A stretch of 32,462 nt of DNA from positions 1-32,462 of the forward strand of contig CADCDK010000030.1 of NCBI GenBank assembly GCA_902800185.1. The letters run 5' to 3'. The position numbers and the translations under genes were made by a program. The notes beneath the pieces were generated by a model that was not told the DNA's origin, made no database searches, and saw nothing but the letters and a program-made list of their open reading frames with translations. Shown here one piece after another: positions 1 through 7,333 of this stretch (position 1 is its first letter; every line of letters starts with the position of its first letter). Origin of the DNA: an uncultured Prevotellaceae bacterium. Its GTDB lineage: Bacteria > Bacteroidota > Bacteroidia > Bacteroidales > Bacteroidaceae.

Positions 1-180
1 GTTTTTAGTTAACGTCCGTTAAATGAAAGATTTTACGGTCGAAAAATTTCCACCGACCCGCTTTTGGGCGTAAATTTGCAGTGGAATTCGTTCCAAGAGA
101 GTAAATTTTTTTTCGTCAAACCAAATAAAAAGGAGGAATCAAATTATGGGAACTTTGAACAATGTACTTCGTCGGGGGAA
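1..180 (+). repeat. Left copy of inverted repeat with promoter, RBS and ATG
   Basis: This segment matches the reverse complement of about 14245-14421. Blocks of near identity include the outer end GTTTTTAGTTAAC, the run around TAAATTTGCAGTGGAATTCG, and CAAACCAAATAAAA before the ribosome binding site. It holds a promoter-like pair, TTTC at 47-50 and TAAATTTG at 71-78 with a 20-nt spacer. AGGAGGA follows at 131-137 and an ATG at 146. The reading frame from that ATG runs antisense through the lipoprotein gene and has no coding character of its own. Resemblance to the other copy fades around 175-180. The window begins at the repeat's outer end, so the true left limit is unknown. Confidence 0.85.
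47..78 (+). promoter_or_regulatory. Promoter-like site in left repeat
   Basis: TTTC (47-50), a 20-nt spacer and TAAATTTG (71-78) fit the Bacteroidetes primary-sigma pattern. The same elements and spacing recur in the right repeat copy. If active, it would read into the lipoprotein gene in antisense. Confidence 0.5.
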
Positions 181-181
181 C

Positions 182-814
182 TTAGAATCCCAGTTCCTTC
201 TTCAGATCCTTGCCTGCCTGCTTAGCGGCTTCCCGGGTCTGGGTCTTGGCTTCCTCGACGGCTTTGTCCCTGGCCTCGTTTGTCTTGTCCTGAACTTTCC
301 GGGCGGCTTTCTCGGCAGCCTCGTTCACTTTCTCGGCGGCTTTGCTTTCGGCATTCTCGACGGCAGCCTCGCCTGTAGCCGCAGCCTCGGTAGCCTTGGC
401 GTTCAACGCGTTGTTCAGACTGTAGATAATATCGTCGGCGGGGGTGTTGGCGAGGGCGTTCACGGCAGCGCTGGCGATGGCATTCTCTCCAAGAGCGGTC
501 TTAATGTTCTTTGTGTTCTCTTTCAGGAAGGCCTGAACCTGTGTGAGATACTCTTTGGCTTCTTCGGGATTGTTGGCAAGGAATTCCGCGGTTTCTTGCT
601 TGATTTCCTCAACGGCCTGCTGCAGCGCGGCGGCATCCTTGGCCTCCATGCTTTTTGCCAGAACGGAAATGGTGTTCTCGACCGCAGCTTTCACCGTTGC
701 GTTGGCTTCAATGTTGTCGGTGGACTCACCGGCAGCCGTGTTGTTGGTTTTGTTTCCACAGCTGGTCAATGAAATGGCAACAGCTGCAAGTGTCATCATA
801 AAAATCTTCTTCAT
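182..814 (-). CDS. Ala/Glu-rich helical lipoprotein
   Basis: A 210-residue predicted lipoprotein. The signal peptide ends in the lipobox LTSC, so Cys19 would be the lipidated residue. After a short polar linker the protein is rich in Ala, Glu and Lys with heptad or 11-residue periodicity, most clearly in residues ~130-205 (EAAEKAARKVQDKTNEARDK and similar). That is the amphipathic-helix pattern of LEA-like or apolipoprotein-like proteins. No enzyme domain is visible. It probably sits at the periplasmic face of a membrane as a helical bundle or coiled coil, but the function is unknown. A TAACTTTG box at 850-857 supports its own promoter. The left repeat's promoter points antisense into its 3' end. 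Confidence 0.85.
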   Translation of the reverse strand: MKKIFMMTLAAVAISLTSCGNKTNNTAAGESTDNIEANATVKAAVENTISVLAKSMEAKDAAALQQAVEEIKQETAEFLANNPEEAKEYLTQVQAFLKENTKNIKTALGENAIASAAVNALANTPADDIIYSLNNALNAKATEAAATGEAAVENAESKAAEKVNEAAEKAARKVQDKTNEARDKAVEEAKTQTREAAKQAGKDLKKELGF

Positions 815-849
815 AACGTAAATAGAATTAAGTTGAATAAAACCAAAGG

Positions 850-857
850 CAAAGTTA
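850..857 (-). promoter_or_regulatory. -7 box upstream of lipoprotein gene
   Basis: TAACTTTG on the minus strand, about 36 nt before the start codon, is a perfect TAnnTTTG match. No clear -33 TTTG is seen. Confidence 0.45.
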
Positions 858-933
858 CTGTTTTTCTGCTTTCGTTGTACTTTTTGTTAAGATGATTTAA
901 CGGTGTTGTTGTTTCCCATTGATGACTTTTTGC

Positions 934-941
934 TAATTTTG
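934..941 (+). promoter_or_regulatory. -7 box of glycosyl hydrolase gene
   Basis: TAATTTTG lies 21 nt before the ATG at 963, implying a leader of about 15 nt. TTG or TTTC at 909-915 could be the -33 element. This argues against a GTG start at 903, which would lie upstream of the promoter. Confidence 0.5.
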
Positions 942-962
942 TGTCCAAAAAAAAGTAGCGAG

Positions 963-2468
963 ATGAAGTATTTGTTTTTCAAGAGAGTTTTACTGGCTGT
1001 CTGGGCTGTCTGGGCTGTTGTTGCGTTCTCCGATGCACAGTCGAAGCGTGAGTTCCGCGGGGCGTGGATTCAGTGTGTGAACGGGCAGTTCCAGGGAATG
1101 GGGACGGCCAAGATGCAGCAGACGCTGACGCATCAGCTGGACGAGTTGCAGAAGGACGGGGTGAATGCCATTATCTTCCAGGTGCGACCGGAGTGCGACG
1201 CACTTTATGCAAGTAGTCTGGAGCCTTGGAGCAGGTTCCTGACGGGGGTGCAGGGAGCTGCGCCTGAACCGTTCTGGGATCCTTTACAATGGATGATCGA
1301 CGCGTGCCACCAGCGCGGCATGGAGCTGCATGCGTGGATTAACCCTTACCGCGCCAAGACGAAGGGTACGACATCGCTGGCCCCAGACCATGTTGCCATC
1401 AAACATCCCGAGCGGGTGTTCATGTACGACGGGCTGTTTGTGCTGAATCCGGGGCTGCCGGAGAACAGGAGGTATATCTGTCAGGTGGTGGACGACATCG
1501 TGAGCCGCTATGACATTGACGGGCTTCATATCGACGACTATTTCTATCCGTATCCCGTGGCGGGGCAGACGATTGCCGACAGCAGGGAGTTCGGTCTGTA
1601 TAATAACGGGTACCAGAACGTCGGTGACTGGCGCAGGGACAACGTGAATGTGTTTGTCAAGGAGTTAGGGGAGACCATCCACGCGCGCAAGCCGTGGGTG
1701 AAGTTCGGTGTCTCGCCCTTTGGAATCTACAGAAACAAGAAAAGTGACCCGCTGAACGGAAGTGAGACGAATGGCACGCAGAACTATGACGACTTGTATG
1801 CCGACGTGCTGATGTGGGTGAACAACGGATGGATAGACTATTGTGTGCCGCAGATTTACTGGGAGATCGGCAACAAGGCGGCAGACTACAAGACGCTCAT
1901 CAATTGGTGGAACCGCTATGCGGGAAAGCGTCCGCTGTACATCGGGGAGGACGTGGAGCGCACGGTGAAGTTTTCCGATGCCTCGACGCCGGGCAAGCAT
2001 CAGATGGAGGCGAAGTATCAGTTGCACGAGGAGATGAGAAACGTCTGCGGAACGGTATTGTGGTATGCCAAGGCGGTGGTTGACAACACGGGGAACTACG
2101 GGGGGATGCTGAGGAACAGATACTGGAAGTATCCTGCCCTGCAGCCGCGGATGCCGTTTATCGACAACAAGGCTCCGAAGGCTCCGAAAGGGGTGAAGCC
2201 GGTGTGGACATCGGACGGCTACGTGCTTTTCTGGCAGGCGCAGGCGGCCAAGGGATGGGCTGACGAGGCGCACCGCTTCGTGGTGTACCGCTTTGGCAAG
2301 GGTGAGAAGGTGAACCTCGACGATGCATCGAAGATTGTGATGATTACGGGCAAGCCCTACTACCTGCTGCCCTATGAGGACGGGAAGCAGTCCTTCACGT
2401 ATGTTGTGACGGCTCTCGACAGGATGAGTAACGAGAGCAAGGGCGCGAAGAAGCGGGTGAAGCTATAG
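963..2468 (+). CDS. Secreted family 10-like glycosyl hydrolase (GHL10/DUF187)
   Basis: A 501-residue exported protein of the GHL10 (former DUF187) TIM-barrel family. An N-terminal hydrophobic signal ends near AFSDAQS, followed by the family opening REFRGAWIQ. Family-like segments include QVRPECDALY, HAWINPYR, GLHIDDYFYPYP, KFGVSPFGIY and YCVPQIYWEIG. The carboxylates in the IDDY and QIYWE segments are candidate active-site residues. The last ~90 residues (after IDNKAPKAP) look like a fibronectin type III-like module. Such proteins are thought to act on polysaccharide or peptidoglycan outside the cytoplasm; the substrate here cannot be told. I chose the ATG at 963 because it gives a clean signal peptide and follows the promoter. 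Its stop codon overlaps the stop of the convergent glycosyltransferase gene. Confidence 0.9.
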   Translation: MKYLFFKRVLLAVWAVWAVVAFSDAQSKREFRGAWIQCVNGQFQGMGTAKMQQTLTHQLDELQKDGVNAIIFQVRPECDALYASSLEPWSRFLTGVQGAAPEPFWDPLQWMIDACHQRGMELHAWINPYRAKTKGTTSLAPDHVAIKHPERVFMYDGLFVLNPGLPENRRYICQVVDDIVSRYDIDGLHIDDYFYPYPVAGQTIADSREFGLYNNGYQNVGDWRRDNVNVFVKELGETIHARKPWVKFGVSPFGIYRNKKSDPLNGSETNGTQNYDDLYADVLMWVNNGWIDYCVPQIYWEIGNKAADYKTLINWWNRYAGKRPLYIGEDVERTVKFSDASTPGKHQMEAKYQLHEEMRNVCGTVLWYAKAVVDNTGNYGGMLRNRYWKYPALQPRMPFIDNKAPKAPKGVKPVWTSDGYVLFWQAQAAKGWADEAHRFVVYRFGKGEKVNLDDASKIVMITGKPYYLLPYEDGKQSFTYVVTALDRMSNESKGAKKRVKL

Positions 2469-3566
2469 GGTTTCGTAGAACGACAGGTATTTTTGCGCCA
2501 CGTGTAGGTAGTCGTGGTGCTTCTGAATGTATCGGATGCTTTGGCGCTTCAGGTCGGGTAGCAGCTCGGGGTGAAGTGCCAAATTTTCTATGGTTTCATA
2601 AACGCTCTGAAAGGTGGGCTGGACGTTGAGAATGGGTCTGAGATCCCGTTCCCCAAGAATCTGGTAGTTTTCGGGCTCGCCTCCGCCTATGCAGACGATG
2701 CCCTTGCTCATGGCCTGCAAGGGGTTCATGGAGGGGGTGTAGCTGTAGAGTTGGTCGAGAAGGACGTCGGAGCCGTTCATCAGTCGGGTGTATTCGTCGT
2801 AGGGAACGCTCTCCGCCACGGTCAGGGTGATGAGCCCGGGGTGTTTCCGGCAAACGCTTTGGGCTGCCGCCAGCATGATGTCCGTTCCCTTGTATGAGCT
2901 TCGGCTCTTGTTGATGCCGATAAACAGGCGAATGGGGAGGCGGGGCTGGAAGCGCTCTTCGGGAACGGGATGCTGGCAGGGCTTGACGGGATAGGGGATA
3001 AAGACGGTCTTCGCAGGGAACAGGGGGTGGTAGCAGATCCAGTATTCGTAGAGTCCCGCCACAATGCCGTCGGCATCTTCTGCGAGGTGTTTGTTGAGCT
3101 TTTCTTTCTCGGTACCGAGCCAGTCGTTTCGTTCCGCAACGGCCTCGGCATTGGTGCGCTGCTCTTTCCCGATGTTGAAGTCGCTGTATCGGAGCGGCAT
3201 CTCTTCCGTGCAGGTCTTCACCCAGTAGTGATCCATGCCGAAAGCTCCCAAGACTATCTTCCCGTTGTGGCGCCGGAGATAGTTGTAGATGTGCTGAATC
3301 CTACTGGCTTTCAGCTCGAGGAACATGGGGTTGACGAGCTGAACGACATCATAGCCACGCAACCTGGGGAGAAGCTGGAGCAAACGGGTGATGTAGCCAA
3401 GCGCTCCCCATGTGTCGTAGGAATGGCGTGTGAGGTCGATGTCTCTCGGATAGTTTTTCCAGAAGTCGCCATTGGACAGCACATGAGCTTCGTGTCCCAG
3501 CGCCCGGAGCCCTTCTGCCAATGTCCAGTGTACGTTGCTGTATTCGCCAATGAGCAGTATCTTCAT
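2463..3566 (-). CDS. GT-B glycosyltransferase, family 4-like
   Basis: A 367-residue cytoplasmic glycosyltransferase of GT-B type. It opens with a Rossmann start, MKILLIGEYSNVHWTLAEGL, typical of GT4-like enzymes. The C-terminal donor-binding half contains NGSDVLLDQLYSYTPSMNPL, then AMSKGIVCIGGGEPENY. This occupies the place of the usual EX7E region, although the first Glu is replaced by Asn/Pro. ATG at 3566 is preferred over an upstream extension because AGAAGAG lies just before it and it begins at the Rossmann strand. It is the last gene of a three-gene minus-strand operon, 23 nt after the preceding gene. The likely role is transfer of a sugar onto a surface glycan; donor and acceptor are unknown. 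Confidence 0.85.
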   Translation of the reverse strand: MKILLIGEYSNVHWTLAEGLRALGHEAHVLSNGDFWKNYPRDIDLTRHSYDTWGALGYITRLLQLLPRLRGYDVVQLVNPMFLELKASRIQHIYNYLRRHNGKIVLGAFGMDHYWVKTCTEEMPLRYSDFNIGKEQRTNAEAVAERNDWLGTEKEKLNKHLAEDADGIVAGLYEYWICYHPLFPAKTVFIPYPVKPCQHPVPEERFQPRLPIRLFIGINKSRSSYKGTDIMLAAAQSVCRKHPGLITLTVAESVPYDEYTRLMNGSDVLLDQLYSYTPSMNPLQAMSKGIVCIGGGEPENYQILGERDLRPILNVQPTFQSVYETIENLALHPELLPDLKRQSIRYIQKHHDYLHVAQKYLSFYETL

Positions 3567-3589
3567 GTTCTCTTCTGTGTGTTTGGTGG

Positions 3590-4546
3590 TTATCTTTCCT
3601 TGGCCCTGAGAAGATGGAGGAGTATGACACGCCCCGCCTTGTGATGGCAAAGTCTCCTGAACCAGGCGTACTTGGGGGTGTAGTTTTTCTTGGGGAGGGG
3701 AAACAGTCCCTGGCTCCTCAGCTTACGGACGCAGTCTTCCACGTAGTTGATGTCGCGGGTCATGACCATAGCGTTGTAGAGGTAGTCCATGGAGAGTTGT
3801 GCAATGCGCCGTTGGAGCGATGTCTTGTCCATGTAGGGCATGCGGTCGGAGATGCGCATCAGTCTGAAGAGGATGTCCCTGGTGTCATCCAGTCGTTTCC
3901 TTTGCTTGGCGGGATTGCTGTCGCGTGTGATGGAATGGGGGGTGATGCGATAGAAGTAGGCATGGGCATTGGTCGTGATGAGGGTGTTGATGCATAACAG
4001 CAGCAGGGGGGTAAATTCCTCGTCTTCGTGATAGATGTTGTGTGTGAACCTGAGTTCGCCCAATGACTGGCGCCTGAAGACATAGCCGCAAGCCGACGAA
4101 TGAAGGTTGTTGTTCTTCATATAGGATGCTCCTGACACGATCTTCGAGTCAACGTACTCTTCCGACACTTTTGTCTCGTGGGTGAGCTGGAACATCACCA
4201 TGTCCGGAGCGTATTTCCTAAGTAACTCAATGATATGTTCGTAAGGTTGCTTCAGTAGGAGGTCGTCACCATCGACAAACTGCAGATACTGTCCGTGAGC
4301 CATGCCAATGCCTGTGTTTCTTGCACCGCTAAGGCCTTGGTTCGCACGCCTGATGTAGATGCATTGGTCGCGCGTGTCTCCTAATTCGTTGATAAGACTG
4401 CGCTCACTTCCGTCATCGATGATGATGATTTCTCGCTCGGAAGGAGTGAGAGAAAGGCTGACAATGCTCTGGAGGCAATTCTGTAGGAGTTCCTTGGGCA
4501 AGTTGTATGTCGTGACAATGAAACTTATGAGTGGTGTTTGTGACAT
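3590..4546 (-). CDS. Family 2 glycosyltransferase (GT-A)
   Basis: A 318-residue GT2 enzyme. It begins with the classic ISFIVTTYN strand and has the acidic IIIIDDGS motif, then LSGARNTGIGMAHG and the metal/nucleotide motif QFVDGDD (DGDD). This is the usual GT-A core in residues ~5-110. The C-terminal ~200 residues are variable and probably hold the acceptor site. The ATG at 4546 is preferred; a TTG 30 nt upstream would add ten residues of low complexity. The start overlaps the end of the preceding GT2 gene by 22 nt, so the two are probably translated together. A role in surface polysaccharide or glycolipid synthesis is inferred from the three clustered transferases. Confidence 0.87.
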   Translation of the reverse strand: MSQTPLISFIVTTYNLPKELLQNCLQSIVSLSLTPSEREIIIIDDGSERSLINELGDTRDQCIYIRRANQGLSGARNTGIGMAHGQYLQFVDGDDLLLKQPYEHIIELLRKYAPDMVMFQLTHETKVSEEYVDSKIVSGASYMKNNNLHSSACGYVFRRQSLGELRFTHNIYHEDEEFTPLLLLCINTLITTNAHAYFYRITPHSITRDSNPAKQRKRLDDTRDILFRLMRISDRMPYMDKTSLQRRIAQLSMDYLYNAMVMTRDINYVEDCVRKLRSQGLFPLPKKNYTPKYAWFRRLCHHKAGRVILLHLLRAKER

Positions 4547-5454
4547 ATTCTGTGGTAGTATTTGTTGATGATGCAAAGTTTTCTCAAGCCCAGCAGGTGC
4601 AATAGCTTGAGCTTGAAAGTGGTGTAATAGGGCAGGATGGGCAATGTCAGGGGGATTTGTGCCGACTTCTCATAAACATCCAATTGAATGTTGAGCACGT
4701 GGGTATAGTATTCGGCAAGGTACCTCTTGTCAACAGAGGGGGACTTCTTCGCCAGATTCCGGACAGTTGGCAGGTGTGCGTCAAGCAAATCCTGATGATC
4801 ACGGGCAGAGGCCTGTGCCGTGATGCCTTGTGGATTGTAGCAGTAATAGTAAAGTCCCTTGTTGGTGGTGGCGATGTGACAGCATTGCTCAAGTAAGGAG
4901 GGTAGGGTGTGAAGGTCCTCGAATTTCCTCCCCTTGGGAAAGCTTAGTGAGGTGAACAGCTCCCTTTTGTATATCTTGTTCCAGGCATAGGAATGCATGT
5001 AGGCTTTGCCCTTGAACCAGTATTCGTCCATGTTGATATAGACATTCTTTTTAAGGAATAGGCGCCTCTGTTTCTTCGGATTGCCATAATGCTCCCATAC
5101 CGGATATTCCAGGATGTCGTATTCGTGATGAATGGAGAGAATCTCCATGAGTTGTGCCAGCGTGTCTGCTTGAATGTAGTCATCGCTGTCAATGAAGGTA
5201 ATGTATTCCCCTCGTGCTTTGCGGATACCAGTGTTCCGTGCTTCGCTCAATCCGGCATTCTCTTTCTTGTGGACAACCTGAATGCGATGGTCTGCCTTGA
5301 CAAAGTCGTCGCACATCGAAGGACTCTTGTCCGTAGAAGCATCATCGACAAGAATCATCTGATAGTCCCGGAAGGACTGCGAGATGATGCTGGTGACACA
5401 TCGTTCCAGTGTTTCCTCATTATTATAGACGGGTATGATGATGGATAATCTCAT
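4525..5454 (-). CDS. Family 2 glycosyltransferase (GT-A), first gene of the operon
   Basis: A 309-residue GT2 enzyme. Motifs in order are MRLSIIIPVYNNEETLERCV, MILVDDASTD, LSEARNTGIRKARGEY and TFIDSDDYI, the last being the DSDD nucleotide-sugar/metal motif. It is related in layout to the next gene (3590-4546) but clearly diverged, so the pair may add successive sugars. The C-terminus is basic (LKLLHLLGLRKLCIINKYYHRICHKHHS), which may favour contact with the inner membrane. There is no predicted transmembrane segment. It lies upstream of two more transferases with no gap suggesting a separate promoter. I could not find a clear promoter between it and the tRNA. Confidence 0.87.
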   Translation of the reverse strand: MRLSIIIPVYNNEETLERCVTSIISQSFRDYQMILVDDASTDKSPSMCDDFVKADHRIQVVHKKENAGLSEARNTGIRKARGEYITFIDSDDYIQADTLAQLMEILSIHHEYDILEYPVWEHYGNPKKQRRLFLKKNVYINMDEYWFKGKAYMHSYAWNKIYKRELFTSLSFPKGRKFEDLHTLPSLLEQCCHIATTNKGLYYYCYNPQGITAQASARDHQDLLDAHLPTVRNLAKKSPSVDKRYLAEYYTHVLNIQLDVYEKSAQIPLTLPILPYYTTFKLKLLHLLGLRKLCIINKYYHRICHKHHS

Positions 5455-5526
5455 ATTAATCGTTAAATATTCTTAAGCGTTTAAGAACTCTTCTGGCATA
5501 GCATCGGCTCTCTCAACAAAATTTAG

Positions 5527-5534
5527 TAACTTTG
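5527..5534 (+). promoter_or_regulatory. -7 box of tRNA-Arg
   Basis: TAACTTTG, a perfect Bacteroidetes -7 element, ends 13 nt before the mature tRNA 5' end. The 5' leader would therefore be very short. No clear -33 element is seen. Confidence 0.6.
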
Positions 5535-5547
5535 CGCCCGCAAATGG

Positions 5548-5622
5548 GGTTCCGTAGCTCAGTAGGATTAGAGCAACAGCCTTCTAAGCTGTGGGTCTTG
5601 GGTTCGAATCCCAACGGAATCA
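5548..5622 (+). tRNA. tRNA-Arg (anticodon UCU)
   Basis: A full cloverleaf can be drawn. The acceptor stem is GGTTCCG with CGGAATC (one G-U pair). The D stem is GCTC/GAGC, the anticodon stem ACAGC/GCTGT with loop CTTCTAA, and the T arm TTGGG-TTCGAAT-CCCAA, with discriminator A at 5622. The anticodon at loop positions 34-36 is TCT, reading AGA/AGG arginine codons. CCA is not encoded (CAT follows), so it must be added after transcription. A promoter box lies upstream and an intrinsic terminator immediately downstream, so this is a single-gene unit. Confidence 0.97.
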
Positions 5623-5629
5623 CATAGGA

Positions 5630-5658
5630 AGAGTGCCCGGCGTGGTGCTCTTTTTTTT
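5630..5658 (+). terminator. Rho-independent terminator of tRNA-Arg
   Basis: AGAGTGCC and GGTGCTCT form an 8-bp stem (two G-U pairs) around a 6-nt loop, followed by eight T residues. It begins 7 nt after the tRNA. The T tract overlaps the stop codon of the convergent gene at 5657. The opposite strand lacks a U tract after the stem, so it probably works in one direction only. Confidence 0.85.
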
Positions 5659-7333
5659 ATTTGTATTTCTCCATAAGAGCGTCGGCCCTCTCGTCTCCGA
5701 GTTCCTTGGCTCGGTTGAATGTCTCGATGGCAGACTCCCTTTGTCCACTCTCCGCAAGAGCTATTCCCTTGATGATATATGGGTCTGCGTATTCAGGTGC
5801 AATCGCAATACACATCTCGGAGGTTTTAATGGCATCTTCAAAATATCTTACTTTCAGTTGCAAGGAAGCCATCTCTGCATAATAAAGCGGTTCCCGACGG
5901 TTGATAAGGATTGCATGCGCAATGTCATTCAGAGCCTGCTGGTAAGAGCGAAGATGGGTCTCACATTTGTATCGAAGGTAGTAGAAGTCGGCATCTGCAC
6001 GTCCATTCATCAAGGAGTCGTACAGGTTATAGTCCAAGAGTGCTTTCTTGTATTCTTGATTTGTGTCATACATTCTGCCTCGGGCAAGTATGTAAGGGGC
6101 AGAAATAGCGGATAGGGGTTTCTGGACGTTGACGGCACTGTCTAACAGCGCCATGATTTCCTCCCGTGGAGCCTTTAGTTGCATCTTACATTGGGCAGCC
6201 TCATAAAACACTTCGCCGTTTCGAATGGAGGATTGAGTCAGGGAATTGAAAATATTGTATGCTTCCTGATAATTCCCCAGACTATAGTGGATTCTTGCCT
6301 GTTGGTGTTGGTAAATGGGTTGAGGATGCAGACTGTTGGCGGTCGTTGCTTCCTCCAAAGCCTTCTCCAAAGTCCAGTCCTTGAACAACGTGTCCGGTTG
6401 ATAGATCACCTTGTTAAAGATAAGTGTCGCGTAACTGGAATGTGCCTCATCCTTGTTCTCGACTTTTGAAATAGCCTCTTCCATACATGCAACGGCATTG
6501 CCAAAGTTTCTTGCGTTCACTTCGTTTTGTGCTTTGGCCGTATATCCGTCAACGGCTTCAGGGAACATTCGTATGAAGTCTTCAATGTATGCGGCATACT
6601 TCGCGCTGTCATTTTTCTGCCCAGCCATCAATAGGGTGAGACGTGCACTTTCTATGTCTTGCGGCATGGCAATGCGAATCTGGGTCTGTCTCAACGTTGT
6701 GTTGTTCATCGAAAGACCGTTCAGCTCAAATGTGTTGGTCAGGGCAGCGTCAGTTGCTGTGACCTCGTCTTTCTTCTTCGTATGTTTTAGGAATCCGATG
6801 ATCTCGCCTTGTTGATTCAGAAAGGGACAACCGTCGAGACCTTCCGGTTGCTTGGTCGTAAAAATATAATAGGTGAAGTCCTTCATGAACTTCTCCGTCT
6901 TGGATATGCTGAGGGCCTTGAACTTTGGCTTTTTAACGGAATAGTCAGACAGCCACACTTTTTCTCCCTCGGCCGATGGTTGCTTGGCAATGGAGGCAGA
7001 GAACGTTTGACTTGCCACTGTCCTGAATTTACAAATATCGTAAAGCTCATTGGCACCGAGGATAACATCAACATCCAGTTTCTTTCCATTGGTGTCAATG
7101 ACAACGGCTTTGTGGGCACCAATAAATGGGCTCCATGGACTGATGGCTTCACCATTTTCTCCTACAAACACCCCATGGGAGGATGACAAGATTGTGCCAT
7201 CTTCTTGAAAGGTGGTTAGGGTGAATACCGCCTGTGCTGCTTGTTTCACACTTTCTGGCTGTGCGCTGATACGTGTTGTTAGGAAGCACAGCAGTAAGAT
7301 GAGGTATATCGGGTATAGTCTCGTTTTTGTCAT
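5657..7333 (-). CDS. Secreted trypsin-fold pseudoprotease with TPR repeats
   Basis: A 558-residue exported protein. The signal peptide ends near RISAQ (residue 25). Residues ~27-200 resemble an HtrA-like (S1C) trypsin fold: SSHGVFVGENGEAISPW corresponds to the HtrA 'GSGVII..G.ILTNNHV' strand, DICKF to the Asp strand, and GLDGCPFLNQQGEIIG to 'GNSGGPL.N..G.VIG'. The His position appears to be Ser68 or a neighbour and the nucleophile Ser appears as Asp167, so two of three catalytic residues seem lost. Residues ~230-555 are helical repeats of TPR type (for example ADPYIIKGIALAESGQRESA). A periplasmic scaffold or binding role is inferred. It overlaps recN by four bases and ends the dnaN-recN operon. 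Confidence 0.8.
   Translation of the reverse strand: MTKTRLYPIYLILLLCFLTTRISAQPESVKQAAQAVFTLTTFQEDGTILSSSHGVFVGENGEAISPWSPFIGAHKAVVIDTNGKKLDVDVILGANELYDICKFRTVASQTFSASIAKQPSAEGEKVWLSDYSVKKPKFKALSISKTEKFMKDFTYYIFTTKQPEGLDGCPFLNQQGEIIGFLKHTKKKDEVTATDAALTNTFELNGLSMNNTTLRQTQIRIAMPQDIESARLTLLMAGQKNDSAKYAAYIEDFIRMFPEAVDGYTAKAQNEVNARNFGNAVACMEEAISKVENKDEAHSSYATLIFNKVIYQPDTLFKDWTLEKALEEATTANSLHPQPIYQHQQARIHYSLGNYQEAYNIFNSLTQSSIRNGEVFYEAAQCKMQLKAPREEIMALLDSAVNVQKPLSAISAPYILARGRMYDTNQEYKKALLDYNLYDSLMNGRADADFYYLRYKCETHLRSYQQALNDIAHAILINRREPLYYAEMASLQLKVRYFEDAIKTSEMCIAIAPEYADPYIIKGIALAESGQRESAIETFNRAKELGDERADALMEKYK

Noticed and set aside
146-772. Plus-strand frame opposite the lipoprotein gene
   Set aside because: The translation is Gly/Leu/Val-rich mirror coding of the lipoprotein. 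Only the repeat-derived promoter and ATG are of interest.
903-962. Earlier GTG start for the glycosyl hydrolase
   Set aside because: It would precede the -7 box and bury the signal peptide. ATG at 963 fits better.
4547-4576. TTG start ten codons upstream for the second GT2 gene
   Set aside because: The added residues are not part of the GT2 fold, and the ATG at 4546 is a normal start.
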